This document shows, one piece after another, positions 36,889-45,544 of a stretch of DNA of 55,576 nucleotides (within the stretch, counting starts at the first letter, position 1; each line of letters opens with the position of its first letter). The notes beneath the pieces were generated by a model, which was not told where the DNA came from, searched no databases, and saw only the letters and a program-made list of their open reading frames with translations. The position numbers were made by a program, and so were the translations under genes. The DNA comes from Campylobacterales bacterium (GTDB lineage Bacteria; Campylobacterota; Campylobacteria; Campylobacterales; Sulfurimonadaceae): positions 1 to 55,576 of the forward strand of contig JAPLGM010000007.1 of assembly GCA_026390165.1 (NCBI GenBank), given 5' to 3'.

Positions 36889-37592
36889 GGTCGACATTGA
36901 GATTTTCACGAGGGCTTGCGGCCCTCACACTCACCCTCTCATTTTTCACTTCGTTGCACGCAGAATTTTTGTACAAAGATGATGTTGTTAAAAACCCAAA
37001 CTTTGCACAGCAAATTGAATCAATAGGTAAAGAATTAAAAGCCAAAACAGGTATTTCACTCTATCTCGTTATGGTTCGAGATTTGGAAAATAATGAATCG
37101 GTTAGCGATTTTGAAAAGCGTATTAGTGCAGAAACCAATACCTCTTCTGTTGTTATGACATTCGTCGAGTTACAACATGAGGTGGATATTCTTGCGCGTC
37201 CAGCGTCTTTGTACAAAGATTTTAATAAAGGACAAATATTAAGTCCTAATGCAACCTTTATCGGGGCAGTTGTGAGTTCCGTTATGTTCGCTCGTAGCTA
37301 TGATGAAGTCAAAGAGCTTCTTTCCAATAGTGGTGGAACTGTCTTACCTATATTGGCAGAGCGTGCGAAAGGGGATGATATTGTTAAAAAATACTCAGTG
37401 GCTATGTACAACGGTTACTCCGATGTGGCTGAGCAAATAGCAGCTTCAAGAGGGCAAACATTGAGTTCATCAGCGGGAAGCGGCAGTCAAATTTTTATTG
37501 ATGTTATCCGTTTCATTTTTTACGGTACTATTCTTTATGCACTTAGCATATATGTGTGGAGACGTTTTTTTAAAAGAAGAGAGAATACGTGA
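36885..37592 (+). CDS. TPM-like membrane protein in the cco operon
   Basis: 235 residues from TTG at 36885 (overlapping the microprotein stop). A signal peptide (LAALTLTLSFFTSLHAEF) is followed by a TPM-like domain (about 30-150, VVKNPNFAQQIESIGKELKAKTGISLYLVMVRDL). A C-terminal membrane helix (FIDVIRFIFYGTILYALSIYVW) ends in basic RRFFKRR. Some TPM-domain proteins have been tied to photosystem or respiratory repair and phosphatase activity; here the role is unknown but probably linked to the oxidase. A second TTG at 36897 is possible. Confidence 0.75.
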   Translation: MRSTLRFSRGLAALTLTLSFFTSLHAEFLYKDDVVKNPNFAQQIESIGKELKAKTGISLYLVMVRDLENNESVSDFEKRISAETNTSSVVMTFVELQHEVDILARPASLYKDFNKGQILSPNATFIGAVVSSVMFARSYDEVKELLSNSGGTVLPILAERAKGDDIVKKYSVAMYNGYSDVAEQIAASRGQTLSSSAGSGSQIFIDVIRFIFYGTILYALSIYVWRRFFKRRENT

Positions 37593-38104
37593 ATACAGCA
37601 GATAAAAATGCAGGTAAAAAATGGCCATGGATTATCGGCTTATCAATTGTTGCTGTTATTGGCTTCAGTGTGGCAACGGTGAAAGTCGCCATCAATAATC
37701 CTGTTGAAATGTCTGAGTATGGTATGCAAAGTTACCATACCTATGATGACAATGCCAATGATATTATCAATGCCAAAGTTGCGTTTGATAAAAATTATAC
37801 GATTTCTTTTTTGACCCCTCAAATTGTTAAAAAAGGGGCGGTTATTGTCTATAAAATAACTGACAAGTCAAATAAAGTAGTGAATGATGCAAAAGTAGAC
37901 GTCGTCCTCACTCGCCCCGATACAACAAAGTTAGATCTTAATTTAACTTCGCCTACGATCAATAATGGGATTTACACCTTTAGCCCCGTCGATCTACCTA
38001 ACGTGGGTCGTTGGGATATTTTGGCAAAGGTCTCCATTGGAGATAATCAGCGTTATTATAACCTCAAAGCCGATACCCGCAATCCTAATACTTTCGAGTT
38101 TTAA
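37589..38104 (+). CDS. FixH family protein
   Basis: 171 residues from GTG overlapping the previous stop (GTGA). One N-terminal membrane helix (WPWIIGLSIVAVIGFSVATV), then a periplasmic beta-sandwich with NNPVEMSEYGMQSYHTYDDN and LDLNLTSPTINNGIYTF, the FixH pattern. FixH helps deliver copper or assemble cbb3 oxidase, which matches its place at the end of the cco operon. Confidence 0.87.
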   Translation: MNTADKNAGKKWPWIIGLSIVAVIGFSVATVKVAINNPVEMSEYGMQSYHTYDDNANDIINAKVAFDKNYTISFLTPQIVKKGAVIVYKITDKSNKVVNDAKVDVVLTRPDTTKLDLNLTSPTINNGIYTFSPVDLPNVGRWDILAKVSIGDNQRYYNLKADTRNPNTFEF

Positions 38105-38171
38105 TTTTTCGTCTCTCTCTAATATTCCCATCTTTGTGGGGATTTATCTTCTTGAATAGTGTTATTTCTTG

Positions 38172-38177
38172 TATAAT
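38172..38177 (+). promoter_or_regulatory. -10 box before the methyltransferase remnant and DUF2513
   Basis: TATAAT with a predicted start near 38184. It could drive the DUF2513 gene through the remnant. Confidence 0.35.
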
Positions 38178-38206
38178 TGAGGAGAACTAATAATAAAAGA
38201 AGCTAA

Positions 38207-38450
38207 ATGATAATCCTTAGTGAAATTCTCGATGCCCGCACCCAATTCCAAGATAGCTCCCTAGCCGACCTCTATAATCCACTCACAATGCTTCCAAAAC
38301 TGCTAAAAGTCGACAAAGCGGATTGATAAGCTGTACTGTAAAGAGGGGTTTAACAGTGACATGGAGCGGGTGGCGTGTTTGTTTGCATTGAATCGTGGGT
38401 TGACGAGTTTGGTGGATGAGCCGAAAAAATCTAAGAGGAGCAAGACATGA
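38207..38450 (+). pseudogene. C-terminal remnant of an MmeI-type DNA methyltransferase/restriction enzyme
   Basis: Frame 1 from 38207 reads ILDARTQFQDSSLADLYNPL followed by TMLPKLLKVDKAD and a stop. The next frame picks up at about 38321 with IDKLYCKEGFNSDMERVACL and FALNRGLTSL, ending at TGA 38450. Together these match the extreme C-terminus of MmeI-family type II/IIG methylases (ILDARxxxPDxSLADLYDPxTMPxxLxKAHxxLDKAVDxLY...). Compared with that pattern, a segment is missing at the junction and the frame shifts. The catalytic domains are absent, so this is a decayed fragment. It ends in an ATGA overlap with the DUF2513 gene. Confidence 0.72.
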
Positions 38451-38824
38451 AACGTGATTTGGATTTGATTCGGGATATTATGCTGACATTAGAAGAAAAA
38501 ATGGATTATGGTCAAAATATATCCAGTGAGCAATTATTTGAGATAATGAAGAATGATATGTTATCGATAAAAAAACTAACTTATCACATCGGATTGTTAG
38601 TCGAAGCAAATTATATAAAAGCAAAAGAATTAAAAACATATAGTGATGGAAGTATTTTTACAATTAATACGATTACATTTGATGGACAAGATTTTATTGA
38701 TGCTTTACGTGATAGTAAAATTTGGAATGAAGTCAAAGGCAAATTTTCTGAAATTGGTAGTTCTGCATTGTCCGTAATGATTGATTTAGGAAAAGATTAT
38801 TTAAAAAAGCAAATAGGGCTTTAA
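38447..38824 (+). CDS. DUF2513 family protein
   Basis: 125 residues. It begins MKRDLDLIRDIMLTLEE, has YHIGLLVEANYIKA in the middle, and TFDGQDFIDALRDSKIWNEV: the DUF2513 pattern, a winged-helix-like fold common in phages and mobile regions. The ATG lies within the end of the methyltransferase remnant, with AGAGGAG upstream. Function unknown. Confidence 0.8.
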   Translation: MKRDLDLIRDIMLTLEEKMDYGQNISSEQLFEIMKNDMLSIKKLTYHIGLLVEANYIKAKELKTYSDGSIFTINTITFDGQDFIDALRDSKIWNEVKGKFSEIGSSALSVMIDLGKDYLKKQIGL

Positions 38825-38870
38825 AATTTTTTCATCCTGCCATATTTTCCCTCATTTTTGAGCGACTGGG

Positions 38871-38876
38871 TACAAT
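38871..38876 (+). promoter_or_regulatory. -10 box before the ORF6N gene
   Basis: TACAAT, with a predicted start near 38883 and a leader of about 54 bases containing GAGGA before ATG 38937. Confidence 0.35.
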
Positions 38877-38936
38877 GAAGCAAAACATCAAAGACCATTT
38901 TCATGACGTCACAAAAATGGTATAAGAGGAACTCCA

Positions 38937-39836
38937 ATGAACGAAGTCAGCACCTCCATCGACGATAGCATCAAAACCAAAATCTACACCATTCGCGGAA
39001 TGCAGGTGATGTTGGATAGAGATTTAGCGGAGTTATATGGTGTAGAAACTCGCGTGCTCAATCAAGCCGTTAAAAGAAACATGGAGCGGTTTCCTGAAGA
39101 ATTTATGTTTCAAACTACTGAAGAAGAGTATCAAAACTTGAGATCACAATTTGTGACCTCAAGTTGGATATCACAAAATGTGACATCCAAACAATATGGA
39201 GGTAGAAGGTATTTGCCTTTTGTTTTCACTGAGCAAGGCGTATCTATGCTATCTGCTGTGCTCAAAAGTGAAGTCGCAGTATTAATCAGCATAAAAATTA
39301 TCAAGGGTTTTGTAGAGATGCGAAGATTTATCTCAAATAATGCTTTAATTTTTCAGCGACTTGACTCGTTGGAGCAAAAACAATTCAAAACGGATGATAA
39401 AATAGAAACGATACTAAATGCCATAGAAGATAAATCTATCAAATCAAAGCAAGGAATTTTTTACGATGGACAGGTTTATGATGCGTATATTTTTGTATCG
39501 GATTTGATAAAAAGTGCCGATGAAAGTATTGTGTTGATTGATAACTATGTCGATGATACAGTTTTGACGTTGCTTTCTAAACGAGAGGCAAACGTTCAAG
39601 CCACTATTTACACTAAAAATATTACTAAACAGTTAGAACTGGATTTACAAAAATGCAATGCACAATATCCAAATATAGAGCTAAAAAAGTTTGATTCTTC
39701 ACATGATAGGTTTTTGATAATTGATGGTAAAGAAGTTTATCATATCGGTGCAAGTCTCAAAGATTTAGGAAAAAAATGGTTTGCATTTTCGAAGTTTGAT
39801 CTGGGTGCATTAGATATTTTAGGGAGATTGAAATGA
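38937..39836 (+). CDS. ORF6N-domain protein with C-terminal PLD-like domain
   Basis: 299 residues. The ORF6N DNA-binding domain (about 14-100) has IRGMQVMLDRDLAELYGVET, LNQAVKRNMERFPEEFMF and FTEQGVSMLSAVLKS. After a short coiled linker, the C-terminal half has YIFVSDLIKSADESIVLIDN and a phospholipase D-like core, His256-x-Arg258-x4-Asp263 (HDRFLIID), followed by HIGASLKDLG. The usual HKD lysine is Arg here. ORF6N proteins are typical of phages and mobile DNA. It overlaps addB by 4 bases, so it could be cotranscribed with it. Confidence 0.83.
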   Translation: MNEVSTSIDDSIKTKIYTIRGMQVMLDRDLAELYGVETRVLNQAVKRNMERFPEEFMFQTTEEEYQNLRSQFVTSSWISQNVTSKQYGGRRYLPFVFTEQGVSMLSAVLKSEVAVLISIKIIKGFVEMRRFISNNALIFQRLDSLEQKQFKTDDKIETILNAIEDKSIKSKQGIFYDGQVYDAYIFVSDLIKSADESIVLIDNYVDDTVLTLLSKREANVQATIYTKNITKQLELDLQKCNAQYPNIELKKFDSSHDRFLIIDGKEVYHIGASLKDLGKKWFAFSKFDLGALDILGRLK

Positions 39837-42169
39837 AAAAAGAATTGATTATTTTCCCCACTTCTCGTGCTATTCGTGAAACATTGCAGGGGTGCAATGA
39901 GGGATTTTTGCCGACATATATGGGGATGGGAGATTTTTTGGATCGGGTGATCAAAAGTGAAAAGCTCACTGCCCCCGATGATGATTTACGGCTATTAGCC
40001 CTTCATGAAGCATCGAATTTTTCGGCGTTTGACAAGCTTCATATTGAACGAAATTTTTTTACGTTTATTCAGAATTCTACTTATTTGTTTCGTTTTTTTG
40101 AAGAGCTGAGTGGTGAGATGGTGGTGTTGCAGGCGTTGGAAAATGCGGATGTGTATGGGGAGTATGAAGAACATATTACGATACTGGGGCATTTGTGGAA
40201 GAACTATAAAGAGATCGTGGCATTGCGTGGATGGAGTGACCCTATTTTTTCTAAATCGTCGGTGGAAATCAATGAACAGTATGTGAGAGGATTTGAATCG
40301 ATTACCCTCTATATCGAAGGGTATTTGAGCCGTTATGAGCTTGAAGTGTTAAAGGTCTGTGCTGCCCTTGTACCGTTGGAGTGTATCTATCATGCGACGG
40401 TGTATAACGAAAAAATGACGGAGCGTTTACGGGAGTGTTCGTTGGAAATAGAGGTGGGGTATCGGTATCGTTTTTCGTTGAGTGAGCGAGCTATTTTGGA
40501 GAGGTCTAAGATTGAACCTTTGAAAAATGTGACGTGTGAGGTGTTTCATAACCGATTGACACAAGTGGGATTTGTGAAAGCACAGGTGCAGATGATGATT
40601 GATAGCGGAATCGCACCTGAGCGACTTGTCGTCGTGGTTCCTGATGAGGAGTATGTTGCATATTTGGCTCTTTTTGATGAAGAGGGTAATTTTAACTTCG
40701 CGATGGGGCACTCGATTGGTGAGGAGTGTTTTATTCGTGATATAGATGCGATTGAGCTCTACTTAAGTGAGCAGAACGCGGAGAATAAAGCGCGTTTGAC
40801 GCGGGTAAATGAGCAGCTGTATACGTGGGTTAAAGAACATTATTATGAGCCGTTTTCATTTCATGATTTGGAGAGTTTGGCTGCGATGGTGAGCGGTGAT
40901 ATTCATCGTCTTGAAGTGAAGAAGATTTTGGACGAGGAGCTGGAAAAATTTAAACCCATTGCAAAAGCATTAGAAGAGTATGAGTTCAAATCGGCGTTGA
41001 AAATTTTTATGAACCGTCTCAAAAGCCGTTCCCTTGATGATGTCGGTGGCGGGAAGATTACGGTGATGGGGTTGTTGGAAACGCGCGGGGTAGCGTATGA
41101 TGGGGTGATTGTTGTCGATTTCAATGAAGGGTTCGTCCCTCATCGCAGTCAAAAGGATCTTTTTCTCAATACAAAAACCCGTCAGTTCGCCGATTTGCCG
41201 ACGAGTATGGATCGGGAGTTTCTCCAAAAGCACTATTACTGGATGTTGTTTGAGCGTGCCCAAAAAGTAGCGATTTCGTGTGTACAAAACAGTGAAACGA
41301 TACCGTCACGCTTCTTGTTGCAATTGGGAATACCCTCTCGTGATGCGATGTTTGATTATGGACGCATTCTTTTTCCCCATGTGGTATTTGGCGATCGCGT
41401 TACCCCTGAAGTAGCAAGCGAGTACGATTTTACGGCACACACCCTATCAGCAAGCGGATTGAAAAGTTTTCTCACCTGCAAGCGACAGTTTTATTATAAA
41501 TACGTGGCACGAATCAAAGAGCATGAGTTGCAAGAGGATCTAAGCCGTGAGCGGGACATCGGCAATCGTCTCCATAATGCGATGGAAAAGATCTATATGG
41601 GGCGCGATCATTATGGTTCGGCGGAAGCTATTAAAGAGGCATTGGTCAAAGTATTGAGTCAAGAAGAGGAGGGGGATGTCATGCAACGGTACGTTCAGCA
41701 TCTGTGGATTGAGAAACTAACCCCTTTTTATGAGAATGAGATACAGCGGTTCGAAGAGGGAATCCGCGTTGCCTACCATGAAAAAACAGGGGCGAGCGTC
41801 GTTGAGGGGATACCGCTTGGGGGGCGGATTGATCGAATTGATTTTACCCACGAGGGGTTAGAGGTACTGGATTATAAAACGGGTAACTTTGCCGACACCG
41901 ATCATCCGCCCAAAGAGGGGGATGTTGATTATCAGTTGGCGATTTATGCACTGCTAGCGGAAGAGTTCGGGCGTGTCAGTCGTTGCGGCTATTATGATCT
42001 CAAAAGCGGTCGGGTGGTGTATGAGCAGTTTTTGGAAGCGAAAATTGAGACGCTTCGAGGAATTTTACACGATTTGGCATCCAATAAAGAGTGGGTGTGG
42101 GAGCAGTGCGAAGAGCTCAAAGCGTGTCGTTATTGCCCCTACGCTGTACTATGCGATAGGGAGCTGTAA
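39833..42169 (+). CDS. addB: AddB-like helicase-nuclease subunit
   Basis: 778 residues. The start (IIFPTSRAIRETLQ) is helicase-like but lacks a Walker A GKT, as in epsilonproteobacterial AddB. The RecB-family nuclease is at the C-terminus: GGRIDRIDFTHEGLEVLDYKTGNF supplies the Asp and Lys of the active site. Four Cys, in FLTCKRQFYYKY and ACRYCPYAVLC, form the iron-sulfur cluster motif. With AddA it processes double-strand breaks for RecA loading. It ends in TAATG overlap with addA. Confidence 0.88.
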   Translation: MKKELIIFPTSRAIRETLQGCNEGFLPTYMGMGDFLDRVIKSEKLTAPDDDLRLLALHEASNFSAFDKLHIERNFFTFIQNSTYLFRFFEELSGEMVVLQALENADVYGEYEEHITILGHLWKNYKEIVALRGWSDPIFSKSSVEINEQYVRGFESITLYIEGYLSRYELEVLKVCAALVPLECIYHATVYNEKMTERLRECSLEIEVGYRYRFSLSERAILERSKIEPLKNVTCEVFHNRLTQVGFVKAQVQMMIDSGIAPERLVVVVPDEEYVAYLALFDEEGNFNFAMGHSIGEECFIRDIDAIELYLSEQNAENKARLTRVNEQLYTWVKEHYYEPFSFHDLESLAAMVSGDIHRLEVKKILDEELEKFKPIAKALEEYEFKSALKIFMNRLKSRSLDDVGGGKITVMGLLETRGVAYDGVIVVDFNEGFVPHRSQKDLFLNTKTRQFADLPTSMDREFLQKHYYWMLFERAQKVAISCVQNSETIPSRFLLQLGIPSRDAMFDYGRILFPHVVFGDRVTPEVASEYDFTAHTLSASGLKSFLTCKRQFYYKYVARIKEHELQEDLSRERDIGNRLHNAMEKIYMGRDHYGSAEAIKEALVKVLSQEEEGDVMQRYVQHLWIEKLTPFYENEIQRFEEGIRVAYHEKTGASVVEGIPLGGRIDRIDFTHEGLEVLDYKTGNFADTDHPPKEGDVDYQLAIYALLAEEFGRVSRCGYYDLKSGRVVYEQFLEAKIETLRGILHDLASNKEWVWEQCEELKACRYCPYAVLCDREL

Positions 42170-44877
42170 TGTCTACTTTTGAACCTTTTTTAGCCTTTGA
42201 AGCCAGTGCGGGGAGCGGTAAAACTTTTAATCTCGTCGTACGGTATCTGGGACTGTTGTTTATGGGGGAAGAGCCTTCCCAAATCACCGCGCTTACTTTT
42301 ACGAATAAAGCGGCGAATGAGATGAAAGAGCGGGTGATCGAAACCTTGCGTTGCTTGGAAACACGGGGGGAACTCTCGGAGATTGCGATGATAACGGGAT
42401 TGCCATCCGAAGCGATTGTGGCGATGCGGGATCGTATTTTGTGGAAACTGCTGCGCTCGGATGTGAAGATTTCGACGATTGACACCTTTTTTGGGACGAT
42501 TTTACGCAAATTTGCCCTCAATGCAGGGATACAGCCGACGTTTCAATCCTCAACCTCCCATCATGAACAAAAATTTCTCAAACGATTTTTACACGAGATT
42601 GAGGTTTCGGGGGAGATGGAAACCCTCACGCAACTCTCACATCTTAGCTCCAAACGCCTTGATGATGTTTTTGACCTTTTGTCCTCATTGTATGCCAAGC
42701 ATAAAGAGTTCGAGGGCTTAGAAATTCCTCAAAACAGCCTCACGTTTAACCCCACTACCCACGCGATGGAGCTTGCAAACGAACTGGCTGCTTTGATGCT
42801 TGCCAAACCTCTCAGTGAGCGTTCCCGTAAAACGATGACTATAGCAGACTATGAGGATCTATTGAGTAAATCGTGGATTTTTAAACCCTCTTTGGAATAT
42901 TGGGATTTTAAAAAAGTGTATGAGCCTCGGATGGATGGGTTGTTGCATGAGATTCAAGCGGTGATAAAAGAGCAGATGATGACTCGTGAAGCAGATTTTT
43001 TAGGAGCATTGCACCGTATTTTGAAAATTTACATCAAGAGTCGGAAGGCATTGATTGCCCAAAACAATGAGTTGACGTTCGATGATATAACCCTCATGGT
43101 GCACGAGCTGTTACGGAGCAATTTGGAGAGTGAATTTCTCTATTTTCGTCTTGATTCGACGATGAAACACCTTCTTCTCGATGAATTTCAAGATACGAGT
43201 ACGATACAGTTTGATATTTTGCGTCCGTTGATCGAGGAGATACGCTCTGGTAAAGGGGTCAATGATGGGGGGAGCTTTTTCTTCGTTGGGGATGTGAAGC
43301 AATCGATTTACCGTTTCCGTGGGGGTGTGAGTGCCCTCTTTTATGACGTAGCGAAGCATTTTGATGTCAAAGTGAAGCCGTTGGAGGTCAATTATAGGTC
43401 TCGCGCTGAAGTGGTTGAATTTGTCAACCGTGTCTTCGGGGCAAAAATGAACCGCTATATCCCTCAACGCTCCCCTGATTCTAAACGCGGAGGATGTGTT
43501 GAAATCCATCAAAGTGATGAGCCCCTTCAAACCCTCTTTGAACAGATTGAGGTATTGAGACGTGAGGGGGTTGCACAGGATGATATGGCGATTTTGTGTG
43601 TGACGAACGCCGATGCGACCAAAGCGCAAGAGTATTTGGAAGAGCGTCATATTAGTGTGGTCAGTGAAGCAACCTCCAAGCTGATCCATCAACGCAGTGT
43701 CCGTGCCGTGATTGAGTATTTGCGTTATTGTTATTTTGGTGCAGAGATTTATGCCCATAACTGTGCGGCGTTATTAGGGTGCGCGCGTGAAGCGATAGAG
43801 CGCACCAACATTTTTGATCTTCAAAAGCAAGCAACGGCATTTATCGTCCAACACGCCATCGGGGATAAAAGTGCGATGATGTTTGTCGAAAAACTCAAGG
43901 CTTTTCGTGATATTGAAGAGGTGGTGTATGAGATCGAGCGGCTTGATGCCTCCTCACCGCAGAGTGATTTGCACGGGATTCGGATTATGACTGTCCATAA
44001 ATCCAAAGGGCTGGAGTTTGAGCACGTTCTTATATTGGATCGTTTGGGGCAAGCACGCTCACGCAGCGAAAGTATCGTCTATGAATACAATGGGGTGAGT
44101 TTAGAGCGGATGTTTTATCGAATCAAAGGGCGTGAAGAGCTTGATGAGGTGTATCAAAGGGCGTTACTCAAAGAGAAAGTATTAGAAAAAGAGGATCAGC
44201 TCAATGCACTGTATGTGGCATTGACCCGTGCCGTCCAATCGCTTACCCTCATCATCAAATCCAAAAGTTCGTGGTTTGAGCCGTTAGATTTGGAAGTGGG
44301 GCGATGGGGAGAGAGAGAATTTGAGATAACCCCCCGTTTGCTCCTTGAACCTTTGCAACCGTTTGACTACAAACATATCGCGTATGGTTCCCAAGGGGAT
44401 GTTCTTGTTTTGAATGAAGAGGTGACGCACGATTATGATGCGGTACAGTTTGGATTGGCGACCCATTATGCCCTTGAAATGATGGGAGATTTGAGAGAAG
44501 AGGCGATGTATGATGCCCTTGAATCCACGCGCAAGCGATACGGGATGAGCCTCTCTCAAGAGAAGATGGAACTCTTGCGTTCATTGTTGGAGAAACTGAT
44601 GGGGGATGAGACCTTCAAGCATCTGACACAAGGGACGCAGTATAAAGAGCAGCGTTTCTTTTATCACAATGGTATGCGCATCATTGATTTGCTAGTGGAG
44701 CACGATGAGGGGTATTGGGTGGTGATCGATTATAAAACAGGGGAAGCAATGTCCCAAGAACACCATACTCAAGTGCGCAACTATATGGAGGCAACCCGTA
44801 CTTTTACGGGGGGTGAGGTTCGGGGGTATTTGTGTTATCTTAATGAGGGTGAGATTGTATGGGAGCGGGTGGGGTGA
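42169..44877 (+). CDS. addA: AddA-like UvrD/Rep-type helicase-nuclease
   Basis: 902 residues, a superfamily 1 helicase. Walker A ASAGSGKTFNLV (about 11-22), ALTFTNKAANEMKER (motif Ia), LLLDEFQDTS (motif II), GDVKQSIYRFRGG (motif III) and VHKSKGLEFEHVLI (motif V). The C-terminal nuclease has WVVIDYKTGEAMSQEH. It unwinds and degrades broken ends with AddB, replacing RecBCD in this lineage. Confidence 0.93.
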   Translation: MSTFEPFLAFEASAGSGKTFNLVVRYLGLLFMGEEPSQITALTFTNKAANEMKERVIETLRCLETRGELSEIAMITGLPSEAIVAMRDRILWKLLRSDVKISTIDTFFGTILRKFALNAGIQPTFQSSTSHHEQKFLKRFLHEIEVSGEMETLTQLSHLSSKRLDDVFDLLSSLYAKHKEFEGLEIPQNSLTFNPTTHAMELANELAALMLAKPLSERSRKTMTIADYEDLLSKSWIFKPSLEYWDFKKVYEPRMDGLLHEIQAVIKEQMMTREADFLGALHRILKIYIKSRKALIAQNNELTFDDITLMVHELLRSNLESEFLYFRLDSTMKHLLLDEFQDTSTIQFDILRPLIEEIRSGKGVNDGGSFFFVGDVKQSIYRFRGGVSALFYDVAKHFDVKVKPLEVNYRSRAEVVEFVNRVFGAKMNRYIPQRSPDSKRGGCVEIHQSDEPLQTLFEQIEVLRREGVAQDDMAILCVTNADATKAQEYLEERHISVVSEATSKLIHQRSVRAVIEYLRYCYFGAEIYAHNCAALLGCAREAIERTNIFDLQKQATAFIVQHAIGDKSAMMFVEKLKAFRDIEEVVYEIERLDASSPQSDLHGIRIMTVHKSKGLEFEHVLILDRLGQARSRSESIVYEYNGVSLERMFYRIKGREELDEVYQRALLKEKVLEKEDQLNALYVALTRAVQSLTLIIKSKSSWFEPLDLEVGRWGEREFEITPRLLLEPLQPFDYKHIAYGSQGDVLVLNEEVTHDYDAVQFGLATHYALEMMGDLREEAMYDALESTRKRYGMSLSQEKMELLRSLLEKLMGDETFKHLTQGTQYKEQRFFYHNGMRIIDLLVEHDEGYWVVIDYKTGEAMSQEHHTQVRNYMEATRTFTGGEVRGYLCYLNEGEIVWERVG

Positions 44878-44907
44878 AAGAGAAATACACAATAGCTGTT
44901 TATGGTA

Positions 44908-44913
44908 TATAAT
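44908..44913 (+). promoter_or_regulatory. -10 box for the RHH/RelE operon
   Basis: TATAAT, with a predicted start near 44920. That is downstream of the in-frame ATG at 44902, so the antitoxin should start at 44938. Confidence 0.5.
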
Positions 44914-44937
44914 ATTGTCAAACAAAAGGAGATAGCG

Positions 44938-45219
44938 ATGTATTCTTTGAGTCAAATTGAAAAACAGCAAGTTGGATTACGATTGCCGAAATATTTAGTT
45001 GAGGAGATGGATGAATTTACCCATCAATTCTCTATCAATCGAACGGATATTATCCTCGAAGCGGTTAAATCGTATATTGCTGAACAAAAGGCAAGACTAT
45101 TTTATGATGAATTTGATACTTCATGCAAAGAGCTCAAAAGTATTCTTGGGCAAAAAGCCTCCAATAAACTTCAAACCCTAGATGAGCTAATAGATGAACT
45201 TGACCCTATTAACGCTTGA
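44938..45219 (+). CDS. ribbon-helix-helix antitoxin
   Basis: 93 residues from ATG 44938, with AAAGGAGA upstream. The N-terminus (VGLRLPKYLVEEMDEFTHQF, then SINRTDIILEAVKSYIAEQK) is a ribbon-helix-helix DNA-binding domain. The acidic C-terminus (LDELIDELDPIN) is of the kind that wraps a RelE/ParE toxin. It overlaps the toxin gene by 26 bases and probably represses its own promoter. Confidence 0.88.
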   Translation: MYSLSQIEKQQVGLRLPKYLVEEMDEFTHQFSINRTDIILEAVKSYIAEQKARLFYDEFDTSCKELKSILGQKASNKLQTLDELIDELDPINA

Positions 45220-45526
45220 ATCATTCGTTAAGGATGTCAAAAAGCTTCACAAAAAATACAAAAATATTTCGAGTGATTTGCAACAGCTTAAGCAAACATT
45301 ACTCAATGAACCAAAAGCAGGAGTAGAGTTAAGCCGACATTGCTATAAAATACGATTGGCAAATTCTTCCATACCTACAGGCAAGAGCGGGGGATTCCGT
45401 GTAGTCTACTATTATCTTGATGCAGACAATAATATCTATTTGATGAGTATCTATTCCAAGACGGATATGGAAAATATTAGTGAAGAAAAATTATTGGCAA
45501 TTTTAAAAGAGAATGGTTTAGTGTAG
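45194..45526 (+). CDS. RelE/ParE-type toxin
   Basis: 110 residues. The fold pattern is of the RelE/ParE superfamily: SFVKDVKKLHKKYKNI, then CYKIRLANSSIPTGKSGGFRVVYYYLDADNNIYLMSIYSKTDME. The basic KIRLAN...GKSGGFRVVYY region is where RelE-like RNases place active residues. It may cut mRNA on the ribosome or poison gyrase; sequence alone does not decide. Translationally coupled to the antitoxin. Confidence 0.88.
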   Translation: MNLTLLTLESFVKDVKKLHKKYKNISSDLQQLKQTLLNEPKAGVELSRHCYKIRLANSSIPTGKSGGFRVVYYYLDADNNIYLMSIYSKTDMENISEEKLLAILKENGLV

Positions 45527-45544
45527 GTGGAAAAGAGGATATAA

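Noticed and set aside
43111-43758. 215-residue minus-strand ORF inside addA
   Set aside because: It lies wholly within a well-supported gene, has no ribosome binding site evidence and no recognisable motif.
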